15,773 bases of DNA from Marinibacterium sp039179965. Lineage in GTDB: Bacteria; Pseudomonadota; Alphaproteobacteria; Rhodobacterales; Rhodobacteraceae. Position numbers and translations under genes: made by a program. Of this stretch, positions 6,460 through 13,615 are shown one piece after another; position 1 is the stretch's first letter, and the number at the start of each line of letters is the position of its first letter. The stretch covers positions 1 through 15,773 of the forward strand of contig JBCDEC010000097.1 of the NCBI GenBank assembly GCA_039179965.1, read 5' to 3'. The notes below the pieces were generated by a model, which was not told the DNA's origin, did no database searches, and saw nothing but the letters and a program-made list of their open reading frames with translations.

Positions 6460-7254
6460 GTGCCGACAGCTGGAAGTCCGGCATACTTTCGCGAAGAGGA
6501 CGGCGTGTTTTTCGGCAATGACCCGGCCCGCGGGCCCTGGTCGCCGGAGTATTGTCATGCCGGGCCGGTCACGGGTCTGGTGGTGCGCGCGCTGGAAACG
6601 GCGGTCGGGCCGCAGAAGGTGATGACCCGGCTGACGCTCGATGTGCTGCGGCCGCTGCCGTTGACCGGGCTTGTGGTCTCGGCCGAGGTGGAGCGTGCGA
6701 CGCGCACGCTGAGCACCACCCGGTTTGAGGTGCATCATGTCGATGGCACACGATGCATGGCCGGCACGTCGATGCACCTGATCCGCAAGGACCTGGGTCC
6801 TGTGCCGACGGCAGAGGTGGTGGCGCCTGCGTTTTCGGACTCTGAGACGCCATCCCACGGCCCGATTCCGGTGCGCCACGGTCAGCGGTGCTTTGGGGAT
6901 TTCATCGACGTTCGCGTGCCCAGAGGCAGTCGCGACACGATCGGACCCATGACACTGTGGATGCGCGCGCCGCCGCTTCTGGAGGGCGAGGTGCCGTCTC
7001 CGATCCAGTCGATCTGCCCGCTGGCCGACAGCGGCAATGGCATTTCCTGGAACGCACCGCCGACGGTTTTGGGCTTCATGAATACCGACCTGACGATCCA
7101 GATCCACCGGGAGCCGGTTTCTGACTGGCTGGCCTCGCAAGCGTTGTCTCATTGGCAAGGCAACGGGGTCGGCATGTCGCATTCAATTCTCCACGATACC
7201 GAAGGCCCGGTGGGTGTGGCGCTTCAGACGCTGGTTCTGCATCCGCCCGGCTAG
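6460..7254 (+). CDS. Acyl-CoA thioesterase, double hotdog
   Basis: This 264-residue protein has the two-hotdog pattern of the TesB-like 4HBT_3 thioesterases. The N-terminal hotdog (about 15-110) carries CHAGPVTGL at 32-40 and LDVLRPLPLTG at 60-70. The C-terminal hotdog (about 140-260) carries GFMNTDLTIQIHREPVSDWL at 205-224 and the SILHDTEGPVGVALQTL closing strand-helix segment. It would hydrolyse an acyl-CoA to free acid and CoA; chain length cannot be judged. The start is GTG at 6460, preceded by AAAGG inside the end of the dehydrogenase gene. With only 2 bases between stop and start, the two are translationally coupled. The pair suggests one catabolic or CoA-recycling step in which the dehydrogenase product or substrate can be released. 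Confidence 0.85.
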   Translation: MPTAGSPAYFREEDGVFFGNDPARGPWSPEYCHAGPVTGLVVRALETAVGPQKVMTRLTLDVLRPLPLTGLVVSAEVERATRTLSTTRFEVHHVDGTRCMAGTSMHLIRKDLGPVPTAEVVAPAFSDSETPSHGPIPVRHGQRCFGDFIDVRVPRGSRDTIGPMTLWMRAPPLLEGEVPSPIQSICPLADSGNGISWNAPPTVLGFMNTDLTIQIHREPVSDWLASQALSHWQGNGVGMSHSILHDTEGPVGVALQTLVLHPPG

Positions 7255-7293
7255 GTTTGCGCCTGCGCATATGTGAAACGCCCGACCGGGATT

Positions 7294-7323
7294 TTGCCTG
7301 ACCGCTGCCGCAGGGCGTGATAG
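7294..7323 (+). promoter_or_regulatory. Candidate promoter of the cytochrome gene
   Basis: TTGCCT (7294-7299), an 18-base spacer and TGATAG (7318-7323) lie 45 bases before the cytochrome start. The -35 match is fair and the -10 match weak. The core GTGATA is shared with the candidate promoter at 12094-12123. There is no experimental or statistical support. Confidence 0.3.
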
Positions 7324-7367
7324 GCTCCGCCTGTGGGACAATGAGGACGGAGGGCGCCAAGGTGGTG

Positions 7368-8213
7368 ATGCGAAAGCGATTCACGCTGACCGCAGTCGCG
7401 GCGGGTTGTTTTGGCTGGGCAGTGCCCCTGGCCGCAGATGACGTGCTGAAGCGTGGTGAATATCTGGTGCGCGGGATCATGGGCTGCGGCAATTGCCATA
7501 CGCCTCTGGGGCCGGATGGTCCGGTGGCGGGTATGGAACTGGCCGGTCGTCTGGTGGAAGACATCCCGGCGTTCAAGGCAATTGCGCCCAACATAACGCC
7601 TGGCGGGCGCATCGCCGAATGGAGCGACGCGGAGCTTGCGCGCTCGATTCGTGAAGGCATTCGTCCGGATGGCTCGCTGATTGGACCGCCGATGCCATAC
7701 ACGATGTATCGCGGTCTGACGGATGGAGATCTGGCGGCCATCGTGGCGTTCCTGCGCACCCTGCCAGCGGTGGAAAACGATCCCGGGGAGTCGACGTATA
7801 ACATCCCCTTGCCCCCGGCGTATGGACCTCCGGTCGAGAGCGTGCCGGATATCCTGCCGGAGGTCTCTGTGGCCTATGGGGAGTATCTGGCCGGACCGGT
7901 CGCACATTGCATGGAATGCCACACGCCCATGGGACCGGAGGGGCCGCTTCTGGAGACCGACCTTGGCCGAGGAGGCTTTGAATTCGTCGGGCCCTGGGGC
8001 GTGTCGGTCGCCACCAACATCACCAGCAGCGAAGATGGTTTGGCGACCTATTCAGACCCCGAGGTCGCCGCAATGATCACACAGGGTTTGCACCCGGATG
8101 GCAGCAAGATGCTCCCGCCCATGCCGTATGATTATCTGGCGAAGATGACGGCCGATGATCTGGCGGCCATCATTTTGTACCTGCGGGATTTGCCCGCTGT
8201 GGATGGCAATTGA
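7368..8213 (+). CDS. Periplasmic diheme cytochrome c
   Basis: This 281-residue exported protein has a signal peptide (MRKRFTLTAV then a hydrophobic stretch, cleavage after about Ala23) and two cytochrome c domains. Heme-binding motifs are CGNCH at 40-44 and CMECH at 181-185. The likely axial methionines are Met109 and Met252, each in a PPMPY motif. The two halves are clear internal duplicates: GEYL, heme site, TP(L/M)GP, NIT, PDGS, PPMPY and LAAI-x-x-(F/Y)LR-x-LPAV recur in the same order. This layout is typical of electron-transfer subunits that serve membrane or periplasmic dehydrogenases, but no dehydrogenase gene is adjacent. The frame is open upstream to 7317. I chose the ATG at 7368 because it has AAGG 5 bases upstream and gives a clean signal peptide; an ATG at 7341 is the alternative. 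Confidence 0.9.
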   Translation: MRKRFTLTAVAAGCFGWAVPLAADDVLKRGEYLVRGIMGCGNCHTPLGPDGPVAGMELAGRLVEDIPAFKAIAPNITPGGRIAEWSDAELARSIREGIRPDGSLIGPPMPYTMYRGLTDGDLAAIVAFLRTLPAVENDPGESTYNIPLPPAYGPPVESVPDILPEVSVAYGEYLAGPVAHCMECHTPMGPEGPLLETDLGRGGFEFVGPWGVSVATNITSSEDGLATYSDPEVAAMITQGLHPDGSKMLPPMPYDYLAKMTADDLAAIILYLRDLPAVDGN

Positions 8214-8220
8214 TCAACCT

Positions 8221-8257
8221 CGCGCGTCTGGCCCTGGGTTGCAGGGCAGTGCGCGCG
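8221..8257. terminator. Hairpin between cytochrome and truA
   Basis: An inner 6-bp stem GCCCTG/CAGGGC (8231-8236 and 8242-8247) with a 5-base loop sits within an outer stem CGCGCG/CGCGCG (8221-8226 and 8252-8257), separated by a small internal loop. It fills most of the 49-base gap between two convergent genes, which suits a bidirectional terminator. There is no T tract on either side, so intrinsic termination would be weak. Confidence 0.4.
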
Positions 8258-8262
8258 GAGTC

Positions 8263-9045
8263 CTAACCGGACGGATCTGACGGGAAGGGCGGGTCGGGAT
8301 ATCGGACCGCCGCCAGATACAAGCCATCCGGCGGGCACACCGGTCCGCAGGCCGCGCGGTCGCGCGCCGTCAGCGCCCGGGTCACATCATCGGCGTCCCA
8401 AGCGCCTGCGCCGACGCGCTCCAGCGTTCCGACAAAGCTTCTTACCTGATTGTGCAGGAACGAGCGGGCGCGCACATCAAAGACAATCTCGCGACCCCAA
8501 AGTCCGTCTGTGGCGCTGACCTCCAACCGGTCCAGCGTTTTGACCGGGCTTTCGGCCTGACAGATCGAAGACCGGAAGGTGGTAAAGTCATGACGCCCCA
8601 GCAGACGGTCCGCTGCCGCCTGCATGGCCGCCAGATCCAGCGGGTGTTTGATCTGCCAGACCAGCCCGGCAACATGGGTTGCCGGCGCCCGGCGTACCAG
8701 AATGCGAAACAGATAGCGCCGCTCCCGCGCCGAAAAGCGGGCGTGCCAGTCCTCGGCCACGCGCGCGCAGGCGGTGATGGCGACGGGATCCGGCTTGAGA
8801 TGGTGATTGAGCGCTTCACAGAGGCGAAACGGATCCCAGTCGCGCGCCATATCGGCATGGGCCACCTGACCCAAAGCATGGACGCCTGCATCGGTGCGGC
8901 CTGCGGCTGCGATCGTATGGGCGCGCGGCTCCAGGCGCGCCAGGGCCGCCTCGATGGCGCCCTGCACCGACGGCTGATCCTTCTGGCGTTGCCACCCGGC
9001 GAAGGGACCGCCGTGATATTCAACCTTTAGTGCGTAGCGCGGCAT
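8263..9045 (-). CDS. truA: tRNA pseudouridine(38-40) synthase
   Basis: This 260-residue protein makes pseudouridine at positions 38-40 in the anticodon arm of tRNAs. The start MPRYALKVEYHGGPFAGWQRQ is the family signature. The catalytic aspartate is Asp52 in GRTDAGVHA (49-57). The RRYLFRI segment, the DFTTFRSS motif and the C-terminal FLHNQVRSFVGTL segment are all present. The length is normal for TruA. I place the start at the ATG at 9045, the canonical N-terminus; a GTG three codons upstream (9054) is also open. The gene is monocistronic here, convergent with the cytochrome and divergent from ycjX. Confidence 0.95.
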   Translation of the reverse strand: MPRYALKVEYHGGPFAGWQRQKDQPSVQGAIEAALARLEPRAHTIAAAGRTDAGVHALGQVAHADMARDWDPFRLCEALNHHLKPDPVAITACARVAEDWHARFSARERRYLFRILVRRAPATHVAGLVWQIKHPLDLAAMQAAADRLLGRHDFTTFRSSICQAESPVKTLDRLEVSATDGLWGREIVFDVRARSFLHNQVRSFVGTLERVGAGAWDADDVTRALTARDRAACGPVCPPDGLYLAAVRYPDPPFPSDPSG

Positions 9046-9085
9046 GGGGCGCACCTACCCCGAGCGATCTCGGCGGGCAAGCCTC

Positions 9086-9114
9086 TGGTAACGCGGGCGT
9101 TGGACCCCTATCTT
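9086..9114 (+). promoter_or_regulatory. Candidate promoter of the ycjX operon
   Basis: TGGTAA (9086-9091), a 17-base spacer and TATCTT (9109-9114) lie in the gap between truA and ycjX. The -10 is a fair match and the -35 weak. If real, transcription would start near 9121, which would exclude the far-upstream TTG at 9100 as the ycjX start and fit the start I chose at 9163. Confidence 0.3.
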
Positions 9115-9162
9115 GCGCCCGACGCCATGCCGGGCGTGGCACGGGACCAAAGAGGGGGCCAC

Positions 9163-10578
9163 TTGGTCATTACACAATTGGCCGACGGCCTGACCCGCGG
9201 GGTCGAGGCAGTCGGCGACAGGATCACTGAAACCCTGTTCGAGCCCGTCATCCGCTTGGGTGTCACCGGCCTGGCGCGGGCCGGCAAGACCGTCTTCATC
9301 ACCTCGCTGGTGGCGAACCTCATCGATCGCGGGCGCATGACCGGGCTGGTGGCCGAAGCCGAAGGGCGGATCTCGGCGGGTTTCCTGCAACCCCAACCCG
9401 ACGACACCGTGCCTCGGTTTGAGTTCGAAGACCATCTTCATGCGCTCACCGGTGCCACACCGCACTGGCCGGACAGCACCCGGGCCGTCAGTGAGTTGCG
9501 CCTGTCCTTGCGGGTCCGCCCATCCGGTTTGCTGGGCGGGTTGCAGGGGCCGCGCACGGTGCACCTCGATATCATAGACTACCCCGGGGAGTGGCTTCTG
9601 GATCTGGGGCTTCTTGAAAAGAGTTTCGCTGACTGGTCGGCCGAGACACTGGACCGGCTCGAGGGGCGCCCGGAGGGCGCGGCCTATCTCGCGATGGTCC
9701 GGGACACGGACGTAACCGCTGAGCGCAACGAGCCACAAGCGCGCGGTCTGGCCGATTGCTTTACCGCCTATCTGCAGGCGGCACGGGCAGCGGGCTATCA
9801 TGATTGCACGCCGGGGCGCTTCTTGCTGCCCGGCGATCTGGCGGGTTCGCCGGCATTGACCTTCGCGCCTTTGCCGGCCGATGCGGCCGCCGGTCGAAGG
9901 TCGCTGCTGCGCGAAGCGGAACGGCGCTTCGAAGCCTACAAGGCGCGCGTTGTGCGGCCCTTTTTCCGGGATCACTTTGCGCGGATCGACCGGCAGGTGG
10001 TGCTTGTCGATGTGCTGGATGCGATACATCAGGGCCCGCGTGCGGTCGAGGACATGCGCCGCGCCATGGCCGACATCATGGTCGCGTTCCGACCCGGTCG
10101 GAATGCCTTTCTCACACAGTTGCTGTTGGGCAAACGCGTCGACCGGATCCTCTTTGCGGCGACCAAGGCCGATCACCTGCACCATACGCAGCACGGCGCC
10201 TTCGCGGCGGTCATGGAGGCGCTGACCCGCGAGGCCCGTGAACGCGCGCGCTTTGCCGGGGCGGAGACGCAGGCACTGGCCATCGCCGCGCTGCGCGCCA
10301 CGACCGAGGAAATGCGCGCCCATGGCGGTGAGGATCTGCCATGCGTGCGAGGACATCTGAAAGACAGTGGGAAACAGGCGGCCTTTTATCCGGGTGCGCT
10401 GCCGGAGGATCCCGCGTTGCTGCTTGGTCCGGCCCGCAACGGCGCGGCCTCCTGGCTGGACGCGGATTACGGCATGATGGCCTTTGCCCCGGCGCCGCTG
10501 ACGCTCAAAGCGGGGGACGGTCCGCCGCATATCCGGCTCGACCGGGCCGCCCAGTTCCTGTTCGGAGACAAGCTATGA
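9163..10578 (+). CDS. ycjX: YcjX family P-loop GTPase-like protein
   Basis: This 471-residue protein (from the chosen start) matches E. coli YcjX (DUF463) end to end by eye. The P-loop GLARAGKT is at 36-43, DYPGEWLLDL begins at 139 (switch region), and a TKAD base-specificity motif is at 334-337 (FAATKADH). The ending PPHIRLDRAAQFLFGDKL mirrors E. coli YcjX. The family is a dynamin/Ras-like nucleotide-binding protein, in E. coli part of the phage-shock regulon with ycjF; its biochemical role is unsettled. Start choice: the frame is open from a TTG at 9100 and has an ATG at 9127, but only the TTG at 9163 has a strong ribosome site (AGAGGGGG just upstream). Its resulting length is close to E. 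coli YcjX at about 465. The stop overlaps the next start (ATGA). Confidence 0.9.
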   Translation: MVITQLADGLTRGVEAVGDRITETLFEPVIRLGVTGLARAGKTVFITSLVANLIDRGRMTGLVAEAEGRISAGFLQPQPDDTVPRFEFEDHLHALTGATPHWPDSTRAVSELRLSLRVRPSGLLGGLQGPRTVHLDIIDYPGEWLLDLGLLEKSFADWSAETLDRLEGRPEGAAYLAMVRDTDVTAERNEPQARGLADCFTAYLQAARAAGYHDCTPGRFLLPGDLAGSPALTFAPLPADAAAGRRSLLREAERRFEAYKARVVRPFFRDHFARIDRQVVLVDVLDAIHQGPRAVEDMRRAMADIMVAFRPGRNAFLTQLLLGKRVDRILFAATKADHLHHTQHGAFAAVMEALTREARERARFAGAETQALAIAALRATTEEMRAHGGEDLPCVRGHLKDSGKQAAFYPGALPEDPALLLGPARNGAASWLDADYGMMAFAPAPLTLKAGDGPPHIRLDRAAQFLFGDKL

Positions 10579-11078
10579 GACCGCACTTGCGCCAAGGCCA
10601 GACGCTGGATGCAGGAAGCATTGGCGATATTCTGCATGGATTTGAAACCGGCACGCCCTGGATGCCCAAACAGCATTCGGCGGCCGAGGCGGTGTCTTTC
10701 TGCGCCATGATGATCGATCGCGGCTGGGTCACGTTGGCGGAGCTTGCCGGCGACGAGCAAGACGAACAAGACGGCCGCGTGGATTACGGCGACCATGTTG
10801 TTCGCCCCGCTATCCGTGGCTTCATTGCCCGTGATGAAGAGGAGGTGCATGCGCTCTACGTGCGCCCGGGCTGGACAGGGCGGGGCATCGGCAAGGCGCT
10901 CTTGCAGGACGCCATGGCGCGCAGCCCGCGTCTGTGGCTTTGGACGTTTCAGGCCAATCACGGTGCACAAAAGTTCTATCTGCGTGAGGGATTTGTCGAA
11001 AGCCGGCGAACGGATGGAGCCGGAAATGACGAAGGCCTGCCCGACATTCAATACTCCTGGCCAGCGGAGGCCACATGA
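10575..11078 (+). CDS. GNAT family N-acetyltransferase
   Basis: This 167-residue protein has the GNAT core. A beta strand leads into the acetyl-CoA pyrophosphate loop, YVRPGWTGRGIGKALL at 95-110 with the R/Q-x-x-G-x-G pattern. LWTFQANHGAQKFYLREGF at 122-140 then matches the usual N-x-x-A-x-x-FY-x-x-x-GF region. The N-terminal 50 residues carry the weaker substrate-side segment. The acceptor is unknown. The ATG at 10575 overlaps the ycjX stop by 4 bases, and its own stop overlaps the ycjF start by 4 bases, so all three genes are translationally coupled. This placement suggests, but does not show, that its substrate or regulation is linked to YcjX/YcjF. A long reading frame starting at 10341 inside ycjX is only an upstream extension. 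Confidence 0.88.
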   Translation: MRPHLRQGQTLDAGSIGDILHGFETGTPWMPKQHSAAEAVSFCAMMIDRGWVTLAELAGDEQDEQDGRVDYGDHVVRPAIRGFIARDEEEVHALYVRPGWTGRGIGKALLQDAMARSPRLWLWTFQANHGAQKFYLREGFVESRRTDGAGNDEGLPDIQYSWPAEAT

Positions 11079-12097
11079 GCAAAGGCCCAGTTCTTTTTAA
11101 CCTCGATGACGAGACGCGCGACACGGAGACGCCAGCCGGCCCCTCCGTGGCCGATGCGCCTCCGGTGCCCGATCCCGATGGATTTTCCGGCGCCGGGCCG
11201 GGTGCTGCGATGGAAATCGCGGTACGCGCTGCGGCCCGCCCGCCGTCGCGCCTGGCGCGTTGGTTCTGGGGGCTTGCAGCAGCCATCTTCAGTTTCGCCC
11301 TGTCTGTCTCAGCCTGGCAGTTTGCCACCGGGCTGATCGACAGCCTGCCGATTCTGGGCTGGGCGATTTCGGCGCTGATGGCGGCCTTCGTGGCAGTGGC
11401 GCTCTTGGTGGCCGTGCGGGAACTGGCCGCCTTTGGTCGGCTGGGTCGTATCGACAAGATCAAACAGGCGGCGGATCAGGCCTTGGCGGACTCCAATCTG
11501 GAGGCGGCGCGCGGTGTGATCCGGCATCTCGATCGGCTTTATGCGGGGCGGGAGGACACGCGCTGGGGGCGATCACGCCTGGCCGAGCGATCCGGGGATC
11601 AATTCGATGCGGTGGCGCTATTTGAACTGACCGAAGACACGCTGCTTGCCCCGCTTGACGCGGCCGCCGTGCGCGAGGTCGAAGCCGCGGCCCGGCAGGT
11701 GGCAACCGTGACCGCGCTGGTGCCGCTTGCGCTGGCCGATGTGGTCGCGGCGCTGGCCTCGAGCCTGCGGATGGTGCGACGCATTGCCGAGATTTACGGG
11801 GGCCGGTCCGGGTTTTTTGGCGGCTGGCGCCTCACCCGGGCGGTGCTGTCGCATTTGGTGGCAACGGGTGCCGTGGCGGCTGGCGACGATCTGCTGGAAC
11901 CCATTCTGGGCGGCTCGGTCCTGTCCAAGGTGTCGCGCCGCTTTGGTGAAGGTCTGCTCAATGGCGCATTGAGCGCCCGCGTTGGCGTGGCCGCCATGGA
12001 GGTCTGCCGTCCCTTGCCGTTTTCGCCAAAGCATCGGCCATCGGTACGCAGAATAGTTAAAAACGCTCTGACCGGTCTTATTCGTCGGCGCGATTAA
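11075..12097 (+). CDS. ycjF: YcjF family membrane protein (DUF697)
   Basis: This 340-residue protein belongs to the TIGR01620/YcjF group of inner-membrane proteins that accompany YcjX. After a polar, Pro/Asp-rich N-terminus of about 58 residues come two membrane helices, at about 62-82 and 92-114. A soluble helical region follows (GRIDKIKQAADQAL onward). The C-terminal hydrophobic, Ala-rich DUF697-type region at about 205-300 includes LVPLALADVVAALASSLRMVRRIAEIYG. The basic ending (KNALTGLIRRRD) is typical. It is the third gene of the ycjX-GNAT-ycjF operon, with an ATGA overlap. The E. coli YcjF N-terminal region differs more, so the call rests on topology, the DUF697-like segment and synteny with ycjX. 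The molecular function is unknown. Confidence 0.88.
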   Translation: MSKGPVLFNLDDETRDTETPAGPSVADAPPVPDPDGFSGAGPGAAMEIAVRAAARPPSRLARWFWGLAAAIFSFALSVSAWQFATGLIDSLPILGWAISALMAAFVAVALLVAVRELAAFGRLGRIDKIKQAADQALADSNLEAARGVIRHLDRLYAGREDTRWGRSRLAERSGDQFDAVALFELTEDTLLAPLDAAAVREVEAAARQVATVTALVPLALADVVAALASSLRMVRRIAEIYGGRSGFFGGWRLTRAVLSHLVATGAVAAGDDLLEPILGGSVLSKVSRRFGEGLLNGALSARVGVAAMEVCRPLPFSPKHRPSVRRIVKNALTGLIRRRD

Positions 12098-12123
12098 CCT
12101 TCGGCTCAGAAACCCCGTGATAC
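12094..12123 (+). promoter_or_regulatory. Candidate promoter of the methyltransferase
   Basis: TTAACC (12094-12099, over the ycjF stop), an 18-base spacer and TGATAC (12118-12123) lie 26 bases before the methyltransferase start. The spacing and the GTGATA core resemble the candidate at 7294-7323. If functional, the methyltransferase has its own transcript in addition to read-through from ycjF. Confidence 0.3.
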
Positions 12124-12149
12124 GGTCCGCGCAAATAGACGAGGACCGC

Positions 12150-12971
12150 ATGACTCAAGAACTCTCAGTCGCCCGCCACTACGCGGATGCCAAGCTTATG
12201 TCGCGTATTCAGGACGGACTGCGGGCGGCGGGGTTGCGCGCCCCATTGGATCCCGCGGCACTCTGGGAAATCGACGAATTGCATGCCGGCGGGCATGAAG
12301 CGACGGTTCCATTCCTAGATCAATTGGGCATCCTGGATGGTCAACAGGTGCTTGATCTGGGCTGTGGCCTGGGGGGCGCTGCGCGCTATGCGGCCCGCCA
12401 CTATGGCGCAGAGGTCATCGGCGTGGATCTGAGCGCTGAATATGTCTCTGCGGGCAAAGAGTTGACCCGACTTGCCGGACAAAGCGCCCGGGTCAAACAT
12501 GTCCACGGCAATATCGTGGATCTTCCGTTTCTCGGCCAGAGCTTTGATTGCGCCTACATGATCCATGTCGGCATGAACATCGCCGACAAACTGCATGCCA
12601 CGAAAGAGATAGCGCGCATTCTCAAGCCCGGTGCGATGTTTGGCATCTTCGACATCATGCGCATGTCCGAAAGTGACATCACCTATCCTCAGATCTGGGC
12701 CGACAGCCCGCGGCAAAGCGCGGTTGTTGGCACGGATCGGTACCGCTTCGCCCTTGAAAAGGCCGGGTTCGAAATCGTATCAGAGACCAACTATGCGGAG
12801 ATGGCTTTGAAGATCTACAAATCCGGCGTGGGCAAGACGGTGGCACCCGGTCACCTTGGCCTTGAGGTCGTGATGGGATCGGACACCGAGTTGCGCATGA
12901 AGAATCTGGTCGATGACATAGGGCGCCGCAACATTGCCCCCTACGTGATGATCGCGCGCGTGAAGCCCTGA
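12150..12971 (+). CDS. SAM-dependent class I methyltransferase
   Basis: This 273-residue protein has a Rossmann methyltransferase core. Motif I is VLDLGCGLGG at 67-76, the SAM-ribose acidic residue is Asp93 (VIGVDLS), a post-II GNIVDLPF segment lies at 120-127, and the motif III-like LKPGAMFGIFD is at 158-168. An N-terminal helical cap (about 1-60, with WEIDELHAGGHEAT) and an inserted helical region after about 170 suggest a small-molecule substrate. Similar proteins include dimethylglycine/phosphoethanolamine-type and UbiE-like enzymes; I cannot choose between them. The frame is open from 12117, but the ATG at 12150 has GAGG 5 bases upstream and starts in the usual way. The gap to ycjF is 52 bases, so it may be the last gene of that operon or separate. 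Confidence 0.85.
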   Translation: MTQELSVARHYADAKLMSRIQDGLRAAGLRAPLDPAALWEIDELHAGGHEATVPFLDQLGILDGQQVLDLGCGLGGAARYAARHYGAEVIGVDLSAEYVSAGKELTRLAGQSARVKHVHGNIVDLPFLGQSFDCAYMIHVGMNIADKLHATKEIARILKPGAMFGIFDIMRMSESDITYPQIWADSPRQSAVVGTDRYRFALEKAGFEIVSETNYAEMALKIYKSGVGKTVAPGHLGLEVVMGSDTELRMKNLVDDIGRRNIAPYVMIARVKP

Positions 12972-12985
12972 CGCAAAGGCCACAA

Positions 12986-13003
12986 CAGGCGCGCAGCCGC
13001 CTG
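12986..13003. terminator. Weak hairpin after the methyltransferase
   Basis: A perfect 6-bp stem CAGGCG/CGCCTG with a 6-base loop lies 14 bases after the methyltransferase stop. There is no T tract, so terminator activity is uncertain. Confidence 0.25.
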
Positions 13004-13615
13004 CACCAATACCGTCGTGCGAGCGGTTGTCGGCTTTGCGCGGCGCTCTCAGACGTGCCAGTGCAGTTCGGGTGTTGTAGTGCCGGACGTGAACCTGAAC
13101 TGGCCCGGGCCGCACGAAAAAGCATAGAACCATCGACCGCCGCAGACGCAGCGTGCCAGTCGCCTGATGCCTGGCTACGCGTTCTCGTCCTTCCTCGCCC
13201 CCGCACGCAAAGCATTTCATCGATCGACCAACGACCCGGTGCCCGTCCGAACGCGTTACCCTCCGCGCACAGGGAGCGCCGTGTGTGATTCAGCCTGCAC
13301 GATCGTGCGAGGTATGTCCGGCATCGCCTGAAATTCTGGTCCAATGCCTTGGAAATCCCGTTCGCGCCACCGTGCGATCTTGTCCGCGCCTGCGCCTTTA
13401 CCCCGTTGCGCTCGGAGATTATAAGGCCTGCCATGGATCAGATGCGCGCCATCGTCATACGAATTACTGTCCCGGCCCTCTGATCCAACGAGGTGCCGGG
13501 CCAAGATGCTGAGACCTCCGCATCGAGATGCTTTTCCCAGGATCCCGCGGCGACTGCCAGGCAGACCCGCAGGGATTATGACCGACACGCCAAGACCTGA
13601 CAAAGGACGCCGAAG
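13004..13615. other. Gene-free stretch upstream of ileS
   Basis: I see no convincing gene in about 610 bases. Reading frames on both strands translate to Arg/Pro/Cys-rich sequences without recognisable motifs. The longest minus-strand ones run into the methyltransferase gene antisense. No tRNA-like fold, long repeat or insertion-sequence end is apparent. The last 220 bases hold a candidate promoter and the leader of ileS. The rest could be decayed coding DNA, but nothing recognisable survives. Confidence 0.6.
13397..13425 (+). promoter_or_regulatory. Candidate ileS promoter
   Basis: TTTACC (13397-13402, four of six consensus bases), a 17-base spacer and TATAAG (13420-13425, five of six) form the best sigma-70-like promoter in the gap before ileS. 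Transcription would start near 13432, leaving a leader of about 180 bases before the ileS start at 13616. Confidence 0.4.

Noticed and set aside
9055..10530. A 491-codon minus-strand reading frame
   Set aside because: It is antisense to ycjX, whose identity is certain; the translation has no family resemblance.
12679..13434. A 251-codon minus-strand frame in the gap before ileS
   Set aside because: A large part overlaps the methyltransferase gene antisense and the translation is Arg/Ser/Cys-rich with no motif; there is no clear ribosome site.
13256..13603. A 115-codon minus-strand frame in the gap before ileS
   Set aside because: It has no recognisable domain and runs antisense through the ileS leader and candidate promoter; no support beyond being open.
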